Assembly: GCF_000739375.1 (NCBI RefSeq)
Contig: NZ_CP006704.1
Coordinates: 1,798,001 to 1,862,000, forward strand
Reading direction: 5' to 3'
Source of the DNA: Comamonas testosteroni TK102
Lineage (GTDB): Bacteria > Pseudomonadota > Gammaproteobacteria > Burkholderiales > Burkholderiaceae_C
Length of the DNA: 64,000 nt
Part shown: positions 40,970 through 49,609 of the stretch, piece after piece
How the letters are laid out: the number at the start of each line of letters is the position of its first letter
Position numbering within the stretch: the first letter of the stretch is position 1
Translations under genes and position numbers: made by a program
The notes under the pieces: model-generated
Told to the model about the DNA's origin: nothing
Databases searched by the model: none
Seen by the model: the letters and a program-made list of their open reading frames with translations, nothing else

Positions 40970-41334
40970 TGGAAATCGTTCTGGCCATTGCCATCGGTGT
41001 GCTCACCGGCTCGGGCGTCTGGCTGCTGCTGCGTCCGCGCAGCTACCAGGTCATCATGGGGCTGGCGCTGCTGTCGTATGCCGTCAACCTGTTCATCTTC
41101 TCGATGGGGCGCCAAGGCCTCTCGATCAACAAGGTGCCGGTGCTGCAAAACGGTGTGCCCACCGATTTGTCGCACTATGCCGACCCCATGCCGCAGGCGC
41201 TGGTGCTGACCGCCATCGTCATCGGCTTTGCCATGACGGCGCTGTTCCTGGTCGTGCTGCTGGCGTCGCGAGGCGCTTCCGGCAATGACCATGTGGATGG
41301 CGCGCACTCGCGGACCGAACAGGAAATGCTATGA
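40969..41334 (+). CDS. mrpC: Mrp antiporter subunit C
   Basis: A 121-residue, NuoK-like subunit with three membrane segments: LAIAIGVLTGSGVWLLL, QVIMGLALLSYAVNLFIFSMG and the third around LVLTAIVIGFAMTALFLVVLL. The signature DPMPQALVLTAIVIGFA, shared with NuoK, is present. The start ATG shares a base with the mrpA stop (TAATG), and the stop overlaps mrpD by ATGA. Confidence 0.93.
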   Translation: MEIVLAIAIGVLTGSGVWLLLRPRSYQVIMGLALLSYAVNLFIFSMGRQGLSINKVPVLQNGVPTDLSHYADPMPQALVLTAIVIGFAMTALFLVVLLASRGASGNDHVDGAHSRTEQEML

Positions 41335-43163
41335 GCGAGTGGATTGAGCGTCTGATGCCGCACCTGATGCTGGCCCCCATCATGCTGCCCATGCTGACGG
41401 CAGCGCTGATGCTGTTCTTGCGCGAGGAGCGCCAGCGCCTGAAGCTGGGCATGAACATCCTCTCCACCACGATCAGCCTGGTGATCGTGGTCATGCTGCT
41501 GAGCTGGACCAATCAGGCGGGTTCGGCCGTCACCATGTCGGTCTACATGCCGGGCAACTGGCCTGCGCCCTTCGGCATCGCGCTGGCGCTGGACCGGCTC
41601 ACGGCCCTGATGCTGCTGGTCACCTATGTGGTGGCACTGGCCGCGCTGGTGTTCTCTGCGGCGCGCTGGCACAAGGCCGGGGTGCACTTTCACCCCCTGT
41701 TCCAGCTGCAGCTGATGGGGCTCAGCGGCGCCTTCATCACGGCGGACCTGTTCAATCTGTTTGTGTTCTTCGAGATCATGCTCGCAGCCTCTTACGGTCT
41801 GCTGCTGCATGGCTCCGGCAGCACGCGCATCCAGGCTGGTCTTCACTATATCGCCATCAATCTGGCAGCGTCTTCGCTGTTCCTGATCGGCGTGTCCATG
41901 CTCTATGGCATTACCGGTACGCTCAATATGGCCGATCTGGCCCGGGCCATTCCGCTGGTGCAGGATGCCGACCGCGGCCTGCTGCATGCGGCGGCAGGCG
42001 TGCTGGGCACGGCCTTTCTGATCAAGGCGGCGCTGTGGCCGCTGAACTTCTGGCTGGTGCCCGGCTACAGCGCGGCGACTGCACCCGTGGGAGCCCTGTT
42101 TGCGCTCATGACTAAGGTGGGGGTCTATGTCATCTTGCGCCTGTGGACCTTGCTGTTCAGTTCGGAAGCCGGGGCATCGGCCCTGTTTGGCAGCACCTGG
42201 CTGATCGTGGGCGGCATGCTGACCATGGCTTTTGGCGCCATCGGCATGCTGGGCTCGCAGCGGCTGACCCATCTGGCGGGCTTTGCGGCGATTCTTTCGT
42301 CCGGCACCTTGCTGGCAGCGACGGGCTTCGGGCAGAACCTGCTGACGGCCGGACTGCTGTATTACCTGCCGGGCTCCACGCTGGCCGTGGCCTCCCTGTT
42401 CCTGATCGCCGATGTCGTGGATCGCTGGCGCGTGGATGACGATGCGGGCGAGCCCTACGAGGATGATGAGGCACCGTTCCTCAATGCCGAGCTGCTGCCG
42501 ACCGAGGGCTTCAACCTCGACGATGAGGAAGAGCTCATGATCGGCCGGGCCTTCCCGGCGGCGGCAGCTTTTCTGGGTCTGAGCTTCATGGCCTGTACCT
42601 TGCTGATCTCGGGCTTGCCGCCGCTCTCTGGCTTTCTCGGCAAGTTCGCCATGCTGACCAGCCTGCTCAATCCGCTGGGCATGGGCACCTCCAGTGGCGT
42701 GAAGGCCGGCCCGCTTGGCTGGAGCATGGTGGCGCTGCTCATCATCACCGGTCTGATGGCGCTGATTGCGCTCACGCGCGCCGGCATCCGGCATTTCTGG
42801 GCCAACCCGGAGCAGAGCGCTCCCTCGCTCAAGGTGGTCGAAGGCCTGCCCATCGCTGCGCTGCTGCTGTGCTGCATGGTGCTGACGGTCAAGGCCGATG
42901 ACGTGATGCGCTACACCCAGCGGGCGGCCAATGCACTGCATTCGCCCGATGTCTATGTGCGCACCGTCATGGGCCTGGCTCCCGTGCCAGGGCCCAAGCA
43001 GAAGAAGGCTCAGGAAGCCGCAGGCCCCGAGGCGGCAGCGCGTGCGGCCGCGCTGGAGATGCAGGCCGAGCTCCTGCCTGGTATCGGCGATGAACGGGAA
43101 GCCGGGCAGAACGCCGTGACCCAGACCACGGCTTCGGTTCAGAAGGAGGAGAGCCGCCCATGA
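41331..43163 (+). CDS. mrpD: Mrp antiporter subunit D
   Basis: A 610-residue NuoN/M-like subunit and the second proton-translocating module. It has about 14 membrane segments; signatures are FFEIMLAASYGLLLHG, HYIAINLAASSLFLIG, IKAALWPLNFWLVPGYSAATAPVGALFALMTKVGVY and SGLPPLSGFLGKFAM. The C-terminal 60 residues after the last helix are soluble and Ala/Glu-rich, longer than in many relatives (about 500), and a hydrophilic insert with EPYEDDEAPF lies near residues 370-395. Coupled by ATGA overlaps on both sides. Confidence 0.93.
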   Translation: MSEWIERLMPHLMLAPIMLPMLTAALMLFLREERQRLKLGMNILSTTISLVIVVMLLSWTNQAGSAVTMSVYMPGNWPAPFGIALALDRLTALMLLVTYVVALAALVFSAARWHKAGVHFHPLFQLQLMGLSGAFITADLFNLFVFFEIMLAASYGLLLHGSGSTRIQAGLHYIAINLAASSLFLIGVSMLYGITGTLNMADLARAIPLVQDADRGLLHAAAGVLGTAFLIKAALWPLNFWLVPGYSAATAPVGALFALMTKVGVYVILRLWTLLFSSEAGASALFGSTWLIVGGMLTMAFGAIGMLGSQRLTHLAGFAAILSSGTLLAATGFGQNLLTAGLLYYLPGSTLAVASLFLIADVVDRWRVDDDAGEPYEDDEAPFLNAELLPTEGFNLDDEEELMIGRAFPAAAAFLGLSFMACTLLISGLPPLSGFLGKFAMLTSLLNPLGMGTSSGVKAGPLGWSMVALLIITGLMALIALTRAGIRHFWANPEQSAPSLKVVEGLPIAALLLCCMVLTVKADDVMRYTQRAANALHSPDVYVRTVMGLAPVPGPKQKKAQEAAGPEAAARAAALEMQAELLPGIGDEREAGQNAVTQTTASVQKEESRP

Positions 43164-43660
43164 GGAACGTCATGAAATCCATCTTCCCGGCACCGCTGCT
43201 GTCGATCGCGCTGCTGGTGCTGTGGCTGCTGCTCAACCGCTCGGTCAGTGCCGGCCAGATCCTGCTGGGCCTGATCCTGGGCCTGCTGATTCCCGTGCTG
43301 CTGCGCGGCCTGCGCCCCTTGCCGGTGCGGGTCAGCCATCCGCTGAGCATTCTCAAGCTGGCCTTTCGGGTGGTCTGCGACACCTCGATCTCCAACTTCA
43401 ACGTGGTGCGCTTTCTGTTGTTGCCGCGCATGCGCAAGCACCCGGCGGCCTTTGTCCCGATTCCGCTGGACCTGCGCGACCCCAACGGGCTGGCGGTGCT
43501 GGCCATGATCGTCTGTCTGACGCCGGGTACGTCCTGGGCCGAGATTTCGCGTGACCGCTCCATGCTGCTGCTGCATGCGCTGGAAGTGGAGGATGCCAAG
43601 AAGCTGGCCGACTTTGTGAAGTCCCGCTACGAAAGCCTGCTGATGGAGATTTTTGAATGA
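43160..43660 (+). CDS. mrpE: Mrp antiporter subunit E
   Basis: A 166-residue subunit with membrane segments near the N-terminus (LLSIALLVLWLLLNRSVS, ILLGLILGLLIPVLL) and the conserved soluble part FVPIPLDLRDPNGLAVLAMIVCLTPGTSWAEI. The C-terminal LHALEVEDAKKLADFVKSRYE is typical of the family. Overlaps mrpD and mrpF by four bases each. Confidence 0.92.
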   Translation: MRNVMKSIFPAPLLSIALLVLWLLLNRSVSAGQILLGLILGLLIPVLLRGLRPLPVRVSHPLSILKLAFRVVCDTSISNFNVVRFLLLPRMRKHPAAFVPIPLDLRDPNGLAVLAMIVCLTPGTSWAEISRDRSMLLLHALEVEDAKKLADFVKSRYESLLMEIFE

Positions 43661-43935
43661 ACCCCTGGTTTTATTGGGTGCTGATGGCATCTCTGGTCAT
43701 GCTGCTGGCGGCCATGGGCTGCTCGGTGCTGCGCCTTCTCAAGGGACCGCATGCGCAGGACCGTGTGCTGGCGCTGGACTGCATGTATCTCAACGGCATG
43801 CTGGCCATGCTGGTCATGGGGATTCTCTATGACAGCACCAACTACTTCGAGGCGGCCTTGCTGGTGGCCTTGTTCGGCTGCGTGGGCTCCACGGCCATGG
43901 CCAAGTTCCTGCTGCGCGGCGAGGTGATCGAATGA
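43657..43935 (+). CDS. mrpF: Mrp antiporter subunit F
   Basis: A 92-residue subunit with three membrane helices and the family signatures LKGPHAQDRVLALDCMYLNG and ALLVALFGCVGSTAMAKFLLRGEVIE. It overlaps mrpE and mrpG by ATGA. Confidence 0.93.
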   Translation: MNPWFYWVLMASLVMLLAAMGCSVLRLLKGPHAQDRVLALDCMYLNGMLAMLVMGILYDSTNYFEAALLVALFGCVGSTAMAKFLLRGEVIE

Positions 43936-44360
43936 GTACCGAGGTCATTGGCGTGGATCTGCCGCTGTGGGCCCAGATCCTGGTGGCCGCCCTGGTGTTC
44001 GGCGGCTCCTTGATTGCGCTCATGGGCTCCGTTGGGTTGCTGCGGCTCAAGAGCTATTTCGAGCGCGTGCATGCGCCTTCCATCATCGCCACCATGGGCT
44101 GCTGGCTCATCATGCATGCCACCTGGATCTATTTCTCCGTCAGCGGCCAGGGCTTTGTCATGCACTCGGTGCTGATTGCCATCTTCATTGCCGTGACCGT
44201 GCCCATCACCACCATCTTCCTCATGCGCGCGGCGCTGTTCCGCTCGCGCCGTGCAGGGGAGAGCGTGCCGCCCACGCTCAGCAATCTGGTGCGCAACGAA
44301 CCCCTGGACGAGGAAGTGGCCGTCGAGGCCGATGAGAAGCCTGTGGCGAATAAGGCCTGA
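43932..44360 (+). CDS. mrpG: Mrp antiporter subunit G
   Basis: A 142-residue subunit with three membrane segments; signatures are GSLIALMGSVGLLRLKSYFERVHAPS and TVPITTIFLMRAALFRSRRAGE. It is the last gene of the mrp operon, coupled to mrpF by ATGA, with an acidic C-terminal tail. Confidence 0.92.
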   Translation: MSTEVIGVDLPLWAQILVAALVFGGSLIALMGSVGLLRLKSYFERVHAPSIIATMGCWLIMHATWIYFSVSGQGFVMHSVLIAIFIAVTVPITTIFLMRAALFRSRRAGESVPPTLSNLVRNEPLDEEVAVEADEKPVANKA

Positions 44361-44413
44361 AATCCTGTCGTTCAAACATTTCAGGGCCGCCGTCTTGCGC
44401 TAGATTGGCAGCC

Positions 44414-44791
44414 ATGCTCAATATTTTCGCCATCTGCATCGGTGCCTGTCTTGGCGCCCTGTCGCGCTGGGGGCTGGGACTGTGGCTGAGCGCAGGCGCC
44501 AGTCTGCCCTGGGGCACCCTGGCAGCCAATCTGATCGGCGGCTATCTGATCGGTGTTTTCATCGCGCTGTTTCAGGCCATGCCCCAGCTGGATCCGGCCT
44601 GGAAGTTGGCCATCATCACCGGCTTCCTCGGCGCCCTGACCACGTTTTCCAGCTATTCGGCCGAGGTCATCGGCCTGCTGCAGCAGCAACGTCTGGCTGC
44701 CGCTCTGGGCTGGGCCAGCGTGCACCTGGTCGGCTCACTGTTCATGACCTACATGGGCATGATCAGCTGGAGCATCTGGTTCAGCCGTTAA
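44414..44791 (+). CDS. crcB: Fluoride channel CrcB/Fluc
   Basis: A 125-residue small membrane protein with four helices. The conserved elements are GACLGALSRWGLGLWL, WGTLAANLIGGYLIGVF (with the pore asparagine) and GFLGALTTFSSYSAEV. It forms dual-topology dimers that let fluoride leave the cell. The start at 44414 (MLNIFAICIG) is preferred over the ATG-free extension. The spacer to mrpG is only 53 bp and I do not see the fluoride riboswitch fold in it. Confidence 0.92.
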   Translation: MLNIFAICIGACLGALSRWGLGLWLSAGASLPWGTLAANLIGGYLIGVFIALFQAMPQLDPAWKLAIITGFLGALTTFSSYSAEVIGLLQQQRLAAALGWASVHLVGSLFMTYMGMISWSIWFSR

Positions 44792-45008
44792 GCTGGCAGA
44801 CCATTTGCCACTATTGAGGCAAACTGCTTCAGCGTTTAGAGGCGAAATACTCTCCTGGGCTATAGCTTTGTGAGCGTATAGTGCAAGCATCATCTGCACT
44901 ACAGGTGCATTTGAGCTTGAAGTACTTGACGGATGGGCGGTCAGCGCTACGAAATCTTTAGGGATGGCTGTAGCCCGTGCCACTCAGCATTCTAAGAACC
45001 GAGGGTCC

Positions 45009-45887
45009 ATGCAAATCTCATCTCCCCTGTCCGATACCGATCTGGCCAATGCCTGGGCCGAGCTGCACAACCAGGCCCATAACGGCAAAGAGCTGGAACC
45101 TCAATCCAACCGCCTTGCATTCGCCGATCCGGAGTTCATGTTCCGCCGTGAAACGCGTGGCATCCGCATGCAGCTGGAAATGCTCAAGCCCGATCTGACC
45201 CAGATCGAGCGCGGCATCGAGCACACGGTGGTGGTCTACGGCAGCGCGCGCTTTGTCGATATGGATCAGGCGCGCGAGCAGCTTGCGCAAGCCAAGGCCA
45301 GCGGCGATGCCCAGCGCATGGCGCTGGCCGAGCGCGGCATGCGCAACGCCGAGCGTTATGAGGCGGCACGCGCCTTTGCACGCATCGTGGCGACCGAAGG
45401 CATGAAGCAGGCGCCCAGCGAGCGCTTCTACATCTGCACCGGTGGCGGCCCCGGCATCATGGAGGCCGCCAACCGCGGTGCCCATGATGCAGGTGCGCCC
45501 AATGTGGGGCTGAACATCTATCTGCCTCACGAGCAGCATGGCAACCCCTACATCACGCCGGGGCTGAGCTTCAAGTTCCACTACTTTGCGCTGCGCAAAA
45601 TGCATTTCATGATGCGGGCCAAGGCGCTGGTGGCCTTCCCTGGCGGCTTCGGCACCATGGACGAGCTGTTTGAAGTGCTGACGCTGGTGCAGACCCACAA
45701 GAGCAAGCCCGTGCCCGTGATCCTGTTCGGCACGGAGTTCTGGAAGCGGGTGCTGAACTTCGACGTGCTGGTGGAGGAGGGCACCATTTCCGCCAAGGAC
45801 CTGAACCTGTTCCGCTACACCGATGATCCGGCCGAGGCCTGGTCCTTCATCCAGCAGTTCTATCAGACCGGCTGGAACAACGGATAA
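45009..45887 (+). CDS. LOG-family protein (Rossmann-fold nucleotide-binding)
   Basis: A 292-residue protein of the LOG/TIGR00730-related group. It shows VVVYGSARFVD, the phosphate-binding CTGGGPGIMEAANRGAHDAG and the LOG motif PGGFGTMDELFEVLTLVQT. Members include cytokinin-activating phosphoribohydrolases and PpnN-type nucleotide 5'-monophosphate nucleosidases; the longer N-terminal part here resembles the nucleosidase-like or predicted lysine-decarboxylase-annotated forms. The start at MQISSPLSD follows GAGGG. It stands alone. Confidence 0.88.
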   Translation: MQISSPLSDTDLANAWAELHNQAHNGKELEPQSNRLAFADPEFMFRRETRGIRMQLEMLKPDLTQIERGIEHTVVVYGSARFVDMDQAREQLAQAKASGDAQRMALAERGMRNAERYEAARAFARIVATEGMKQAPSERFYICTGGGPGIMEAANRGAHDAGAPNVGLNIYLPHEQHGNPYITPGLSFKFHYFALRKMHFMMRAKALVAFPGGFGTMDELFEVLTLVQTHKSKPVPVILFGTEFWKRVLNFDVLVEEGTISAKDLNLFRYTDDPAEAWSFIQQFYQTGWNNG

Positions 45888-46002
45888 GCGTTCACACCAC
45901 TGCCCCCGAGCCGCGAGAAGGTTTTCCTCTGGCGGTTTTTTTATTGCGCATCAACGCATGGACGATAGCTTCTGCGGAGTCAGCGCTCGGGCCTGCTTCG
46001 GC

Positions 46003-46524
46003 CTATATGCCATGCAGCGATTGCTCGGCCAGTTGCTGGGCGCGCGCGATCGAAATGCCTTCGTGCTGGTCGATGACCAGCGCATCGATCTCGTTGTCGC
46101 CGCGGTGCAGCACCACGCGCGGGCGTGTGCCGTCGGCCTGGATATGCACATCGGCCGGGCGTGACTTCTGCGTGGGGTAGACGGCAATCAGATTGGACAG
46201 CCAGCCAAAGAAAATCGGGTCTTCGGGCGGTTTGTCGAAGGAGTCCAGATAGCGGTGAAAGCTGGCTTCGCTGGCCGACACCCAGATGCCCCAGAGAAAG
46301 GGCTCGTCCAGGCCATGGATCGGCACTTCCAGAATGGCGCGCACATAGTATTGCGTGCCTTCGGGATGGCTGATCACGCAGAGCTCGTCGCTCAGCTCGG
46401 CCCATGCCTCGCGTTCTTGCTCGCTCAGGCGTCGGTAGGGTGCAGGGGCATCGAAAGCAAAGCTCGGCGATCCTTCGTGAATCTCATCGCATTTGCTGCA
46501 TTGGTAGGCAAAGATGGCGGCCAT
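46003..46524 (-). CDS. DUF2199 family protein
   Basis: A 173-residue soluble protein. The N-terminal YQCSKCDEIHEGSPSFAFDAP (CxxC plus conserved P-F-D) and DELCVISHPEGTQYYVRAILEVPI and FLWGIWVSAS match what I know of DUF2199. The function is unknown; a zinc-bound N-terminal knuckle is likely. I start at MAAIFAYQC. It lies 11 bp downstream of the DUF938 gene and is probably cotranscribed with it. Confidence 0.82.
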   Translation of the reverse strand: MAAIFAYQCSKCDEIHEGSPSFAFDAPAPYRRLSEQEREAWAELSDELCVISHPEGTQYYVRAILEVPIHGLDEPFLWGIWVSASEASFHRYLDSFDKPPEDPIFFGWLSNLIAVYPTQKSRPADVHIQADGTRPRVVLHRGDNEIDALVIDQHEGISIARAQQLAEQSLHGI

Positions 46525-46535
46525 GGGGTGAGCTT

Positions 46536-47168
46536 TCAACGTTTGTGAAATACCAGCGTGCGGTTATTGGCCGGCATGGCCTGGTCGAGCTGCAGCTCCA
46601 TGCCGTGTTCTGCGGCCAGCGTCACGATGGCTTCAAAATCGCGCAGGCCGCTGCGCGCATCGCGCTGGCGCAGCCAGGCGTCGAAGGCGCGGTTGCTGTC
46701 GCTGGTGAAGTGGCCGCCATAGTTGAACGGGCCATAGACGGCAAACACGCCGCCCACGGGAAGATGTGACCCCACCAGCTCGAACATGCGCTGCACCAGC
46801 GGCCAGGCCACGATATGACAGGTATTGCTGGTGAAGACGGCATCGAAGCCGGATGAATCCGCAGTTGCCGGCCAGGCATCGGTCGCCAGGTCGAACTCCA
46901 GCGGCGCACGCAGATTGGGAGCGCCTTGGGCGGCGTGCCAGGCCCGGATGCCTGCATGACTGTCGGCCAGGTCACTGGTCTGCCAGAGCAGCTGCGGCAG
47001 GCGCGGTGCGAAGTACACGCTATGCTGGCCTGTGCCGGAGCCTATCTCCAGCACATGCCGGCAGTGCTGGAGGGCGGATTGCAGCACCTCGAAGATTGCG
47101 GCCTGATTGTTTTCGCAGGCCTGGGAAAAAGGCAGCTGCGGTGCTGTCGATGAAGAGTTGGAGGTCAT
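46536..47168 (-). CDS. DUF938 SAM-dependent methyltransferase-like protein
   Basis: A 210-residue protein with the SAM-binding loop VLEIGSGTGQHSVYFAPRLPQL (residues 40-61), TSDLADSHAGIRAW, FTSNTCHIVAWPLVQRMF and the segment GGVFAVYGPFNYGGHFTSDSN. This is the DUF938 family of predicted class I methyltransferases; the substrate is unknown. It starts the two-gene unit with DUF2199. Confidence 0.87.
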   Translation of the reverse strand: MTSNSSSTAPQLPFSQACENNQAAIFEVLQSALQHCRHVLEIGSGTGQHSVYFAPRLPQLLWQTSDLADSHAGIRAWHAAQGAPNLRAPLEFDLATDAWPATADSSGFDAVFTSNTCHIVAWPLVQRMFELVGSHLPVGGVFAVYGPFNYGGHFTSDSNRAFDAWLRQRDARSGLRDFEAIVTLAAEHGMELQLDQAMPANNRTLVFHKR

Positions 47169-47247
47169 AGGGGACTCGGCGGGCAGACACAGTAAATGGT
47201 GCTGGCATCTTCGCCCGAAATGCCAAGTCCGCGCAGTGCGACGGCCT

Positions 47248-47832
47248 TCAGGGCTTGAAGCGCAGCCTGATCTCGGGCCGAACGTTCAAGCTGCCGATTT
47301 TCCAGCTGTACGAGCCAAGGCCCAGCGTGGGTGTGGAGCTGGCGTTTTGCGAGAGTACCTCGGCATTGCCGGGCAGGCTGACTTTCAGGTTGCCATTCAT
47401 GGTGATGCCCAGTTGCGCAAAGTCTCTCTTTTCCTTGTCCTTGAGTGGCTTGGCGGCAATCGTCATCACGCCGTTCCTGTCGGTCTGCACGGTGAACAAG
47501 TCCAGCAATCGCAGGCCTTCGCCGGGCTTGCGCTGGCCGGCAATCTCCAGTGCATAGCGGGCATTGCCGTTGTAGACGGCTTTCCTGACCTCGGGTTCGC
47601 GGCTCAGTTGCTGTGCTTGCTCTGCCAGCTCGCGGTGGTCTTTCTCGCTCAGCACGCCCTGTTTTCTGAGCTTCATCACGGCCAGGGCATTCACCACCGT
47701 ACCGTCAAAGCGGTAGCTGTAGCTGCCGTCTGGCTGTACGTCCACAGCGGCGGAGAATCGCTCGGGCACCAGGCAGGCGCTCAGCAAGGCGGTGAGGACG
47801 GCGGCCGTCGACAGCGCCAAAAGCTTGTGCAT
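47248..47832 (-). CDS. Predicted lipoprotein of unknown function
   Basis: A 194-residue protein with a lipoprotein signal: MHKLLALSTAAVLTALLSAC, with the lipobox LSAC and cysteine 20. The mature part is rich in beta strands (VDVQPDGSYSYRFDGTVV, TVQTDRNGVMTIAAKPL) with a helical middle. The family is not recognised. The open frame extends ten codons upstream, but the signal peptide and GGAGTCC ahead of ATG 47832 fix the start. Confidence 0.75.
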   Translation of the reverse strand: MHKLLALSTAAVLTALLSACLVPERFSAAVDVQPDGSYSYRFDGTVVNALAVMKLRKQGVLSEKDHRELAEQAQQLSREPEVRKAVYNGNARYALEIAGQRKPGEGLRLLDLFTVQTDRNGVMTIAAKPLKDKEKRDFAQLGITMNGNLKVSLPGNAEVLSQNASSTPTLGLGSYSWKIGSLNVRPEIRLRFKP

Positions 47833-48037
47833 GAGGACTCCTTTCGAGCGGCATCGCAGCATCCCGGAATGCAGATGCCTGAGTCATCGTAGAACAAACA
47901 GGGATCATGCCAATAGGGGCAGCCATCAAGGCGGTAGGAGCCCTGTCGCAAGACTATTCAAAAAGAGTAGCTGCAATCGTTTACTGTATAAGGGATTCAA
48001 GCCATTTTTTTCAATTGGCTTGACCGAGGGCAGGCTC

Positions 48038-48757
48038 TTACTTGGATTTGGATTCGGCTTTGAGCTGGCTGATGGCTTCCTGAAAGCCCTGCAGATACTT
48101 GGAGCGCGTCTGCTCGGCCAGGGCAGGCCACTGCGCGGCTGGCAGGCTCAGCGATTCCAGCGTCAGCCTGGCGGCCAGTTGCGGGTCCCGCGAGGCCTGT
48201 ACCGCCTGCATGCCGTGCAGATTGATCCAGTGCGGATCGTAGGCGTGGGGCGTGCGGCGATCCCAGTCCACGACTTTGGCAATCAACTCCTGAGCCTTGT
48301 CCAGATCCTGAAACAGATAGCGGTTGATGGGGGCTCCATAGCTCTGGTTCATCACATCGACTGCTTGCCTGGCGGTGACGTCTGCACAGCGATTGGCATC
48401 GAAGCGGGCACGCAGCTGGCCGGCGTAGTACCAGAAGGCTGCCTCGTCGCGCTGGCCTGCCTTGAACAGCGCCTGCGACAGGACGTAGAAGACCGGAGGC
48501 TGAAAGCGCTCGGGTGCGGCGCGTACGCGCTCCAGCACGGCTTGTTGCTGCTGAGGCGTACCCTGGGACAGCAGGCGAAGCGCTTCCTGCCCCAGTCTGG
48601 TGTCGATCTGCGCATACACCCCCTGGGGGGACAGTACCTGAGTCGAAGGGGAGGGCTGCGGCTTGGGCGCAGCCGATGGCTGCTGAGTCTGCGCGGAAGC
48701 AAAGCCCGAGAGCGCCACCAGCGCACCGGTCACCATCTTTGCTGCGACATGGCTCAT
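48038..48757 (-). CDS. Secreted protein of unknown function
   Basis: A 239-residue protein with a cleavable signal peptide (MSHVAAKMVTGALVALSGFASAQ) followed by a Pro/Gln-rich linker. The mature domain is helical, with repeat-like spacing (QALFKAGQRDEAAFWYYAGQLRARFDANRC) that hints at Sel1/TPR-like repeats, and later YLFQDLDKAQELIAKVVDWDRRTPHAYDP. It is probably periplasmic. AAGGAG precedes the ATG at 48757. Confidence 0.72.
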   Translation of the reverse strand: MSHVAAKMVTGALVALSGFASAQTQQPSAAPKPQPSPSTQVLSPQGVYAQIDTRLGQEALRLLSQGTPQQQQAVLERVRAAPERFQPPVFYVLSQALFKAGQRDEAAFWYYAGQLRARFDANRCADVTARQAVDVMNQSYGAPINRYLFQDLDKAQELIAKVVDWDRRTPHAYDPHWINLHGMQAVQASRDPQLAARLTLESLSLPAAQWPALAEQTRSKYLQGFQEAISQLKAESKSK

Positions 48758-48947
48758 GCTGAACTCCTTGTGCTTGCGTTGCAAATCATTCCGGACGGTG
48801 TCAGACAAATACCCACTCTGTCGCCTATCTTAAATAGCAAGCGTGTTATCGGTGTCTCGTATTTACCAAGAAGTGTTTATTTCACGGAAAACCAGGCACG
48901 GCCTATCTCCCAGGGGCCAGCATGCAGCGCTGGCTGAAACAGGCGTA

Positions 48948-49448
48948 TCAGTCCCTGGCATTGAAGGCGCTGTGATAACTCACTTCACCTTGCGGCAGCG
49001 GACCTGCGAAAGACAGGGCCTGAAAATACTCGGCAGGCACTCCGGGCAGCACCAGGCCCGGCACCGCCCGAAAGCCGAAACGCCGGTAGTAGCCCGGGTC
49101 ACCGAGCAGCACGCATCCCTGCGCGGACTGCGCCTGCAGAGCGCTGATGGCAGTCCGCATCAAGGCGCTGCCTATGCCCTGTTGCTGCTTTTCAGGGAGT
49201 ACGGAGATCGGGCCCAGGCCAAACCAGTGCTGGCTGCCATCGCTGATGGTGACGGGAGAGACGGCGACATGCCCGACGACCAGTCCGTCGATCTCCGCGA
49301 CCAGAGACAAGGCAAGAGCCCCGGCCTCACGCAGCGCACGCACGATGAACTGCTCGGTGTGCTCGGAATGCGGTGCGTGCCTGAAGGCGAGGATCGTCAC
49401 CTGCTCTACGGCCTCGGCATCGGCGGGGAGTTCTGCCCGGATATGCAT
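48948..49448 (-). CDS. GNAT-family N-acetyltransferase (chromosomal paralogue)
   Basis: A 166-residue GNAT enzyme with the acetyl-CoA site GLGPISVLPEKQQQGIGSALM. HTEQFIVRALREAG, VVGHVAVSPVTISDG, CVLLGDPGYYRRFGF and VLPGVPAEYF align closely with the ICE copy at 19553-20083. The substrate is unknown. The start is MHIRAELPADAEAV; the 15-codon upstream extension is rejected. Confidence 0.87.
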   Translation of the reverse strand: MHIRAELPADAEAVEQVTILAFRHAPHSEHTEQFIVRALREAGALALSLVAEIDGLVVGHVAVSPVTISDGSQHWFGLGPISVLPEKQQQGIGSALMRTAISALQAQSAQGCVLLGDPGYYRRFGFRAVPGLVLPGVPAEYFQALSFAGPLPQGEVSYHSAFNARD

Positions 49449-49559
49449 GGCTTGGTATGGGTTCACGAAAAATCTGGCTCGACTATGCCGCAAATGGGAA
49501 AAGAACCGAAGAAATGGCCCATGGCCCTGTTGCGGTCGATGTCCGCGCGGTTGGGCATG

Positions 49560-49581
49560 AAAAAACCGCCCGAAGGCGGTT
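49560..49581 (-). terminator. Rho-independent terminator of the class I fumarase gene
   Basis: Stem AACCGCC (49564-49570) / GGCGGTT (49575-49581) with a CGAA loop; on the minus strand a run of six T follows. It lies 28 bp after the fumarase stop. Confidence 0.85.
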
Positions 49582-49609
49582 CCTTGTTCAGGCAGGCTGC
49601 AACAGCGAA

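Noticed and set aside
41175..42941. A minus-strand open frame of 588 codons over mrpD
   Set aside because: It is antisense to mrpD, and the Gln/His/Arg-rich composition is not protein-like.
44361..44413. A fluoride riboswitch in front of crcB
   Set aside because: The 53-bp spacer to mrpG shows neither the conserved core nor room for the pseudoknot.
45888..45950. A Rho-independent terminator behind the LOG-family gene
   Set aside because: A T-run follows an imperfect stem (CCGC...GGCGG), but pairing is too poor to list as a feature.
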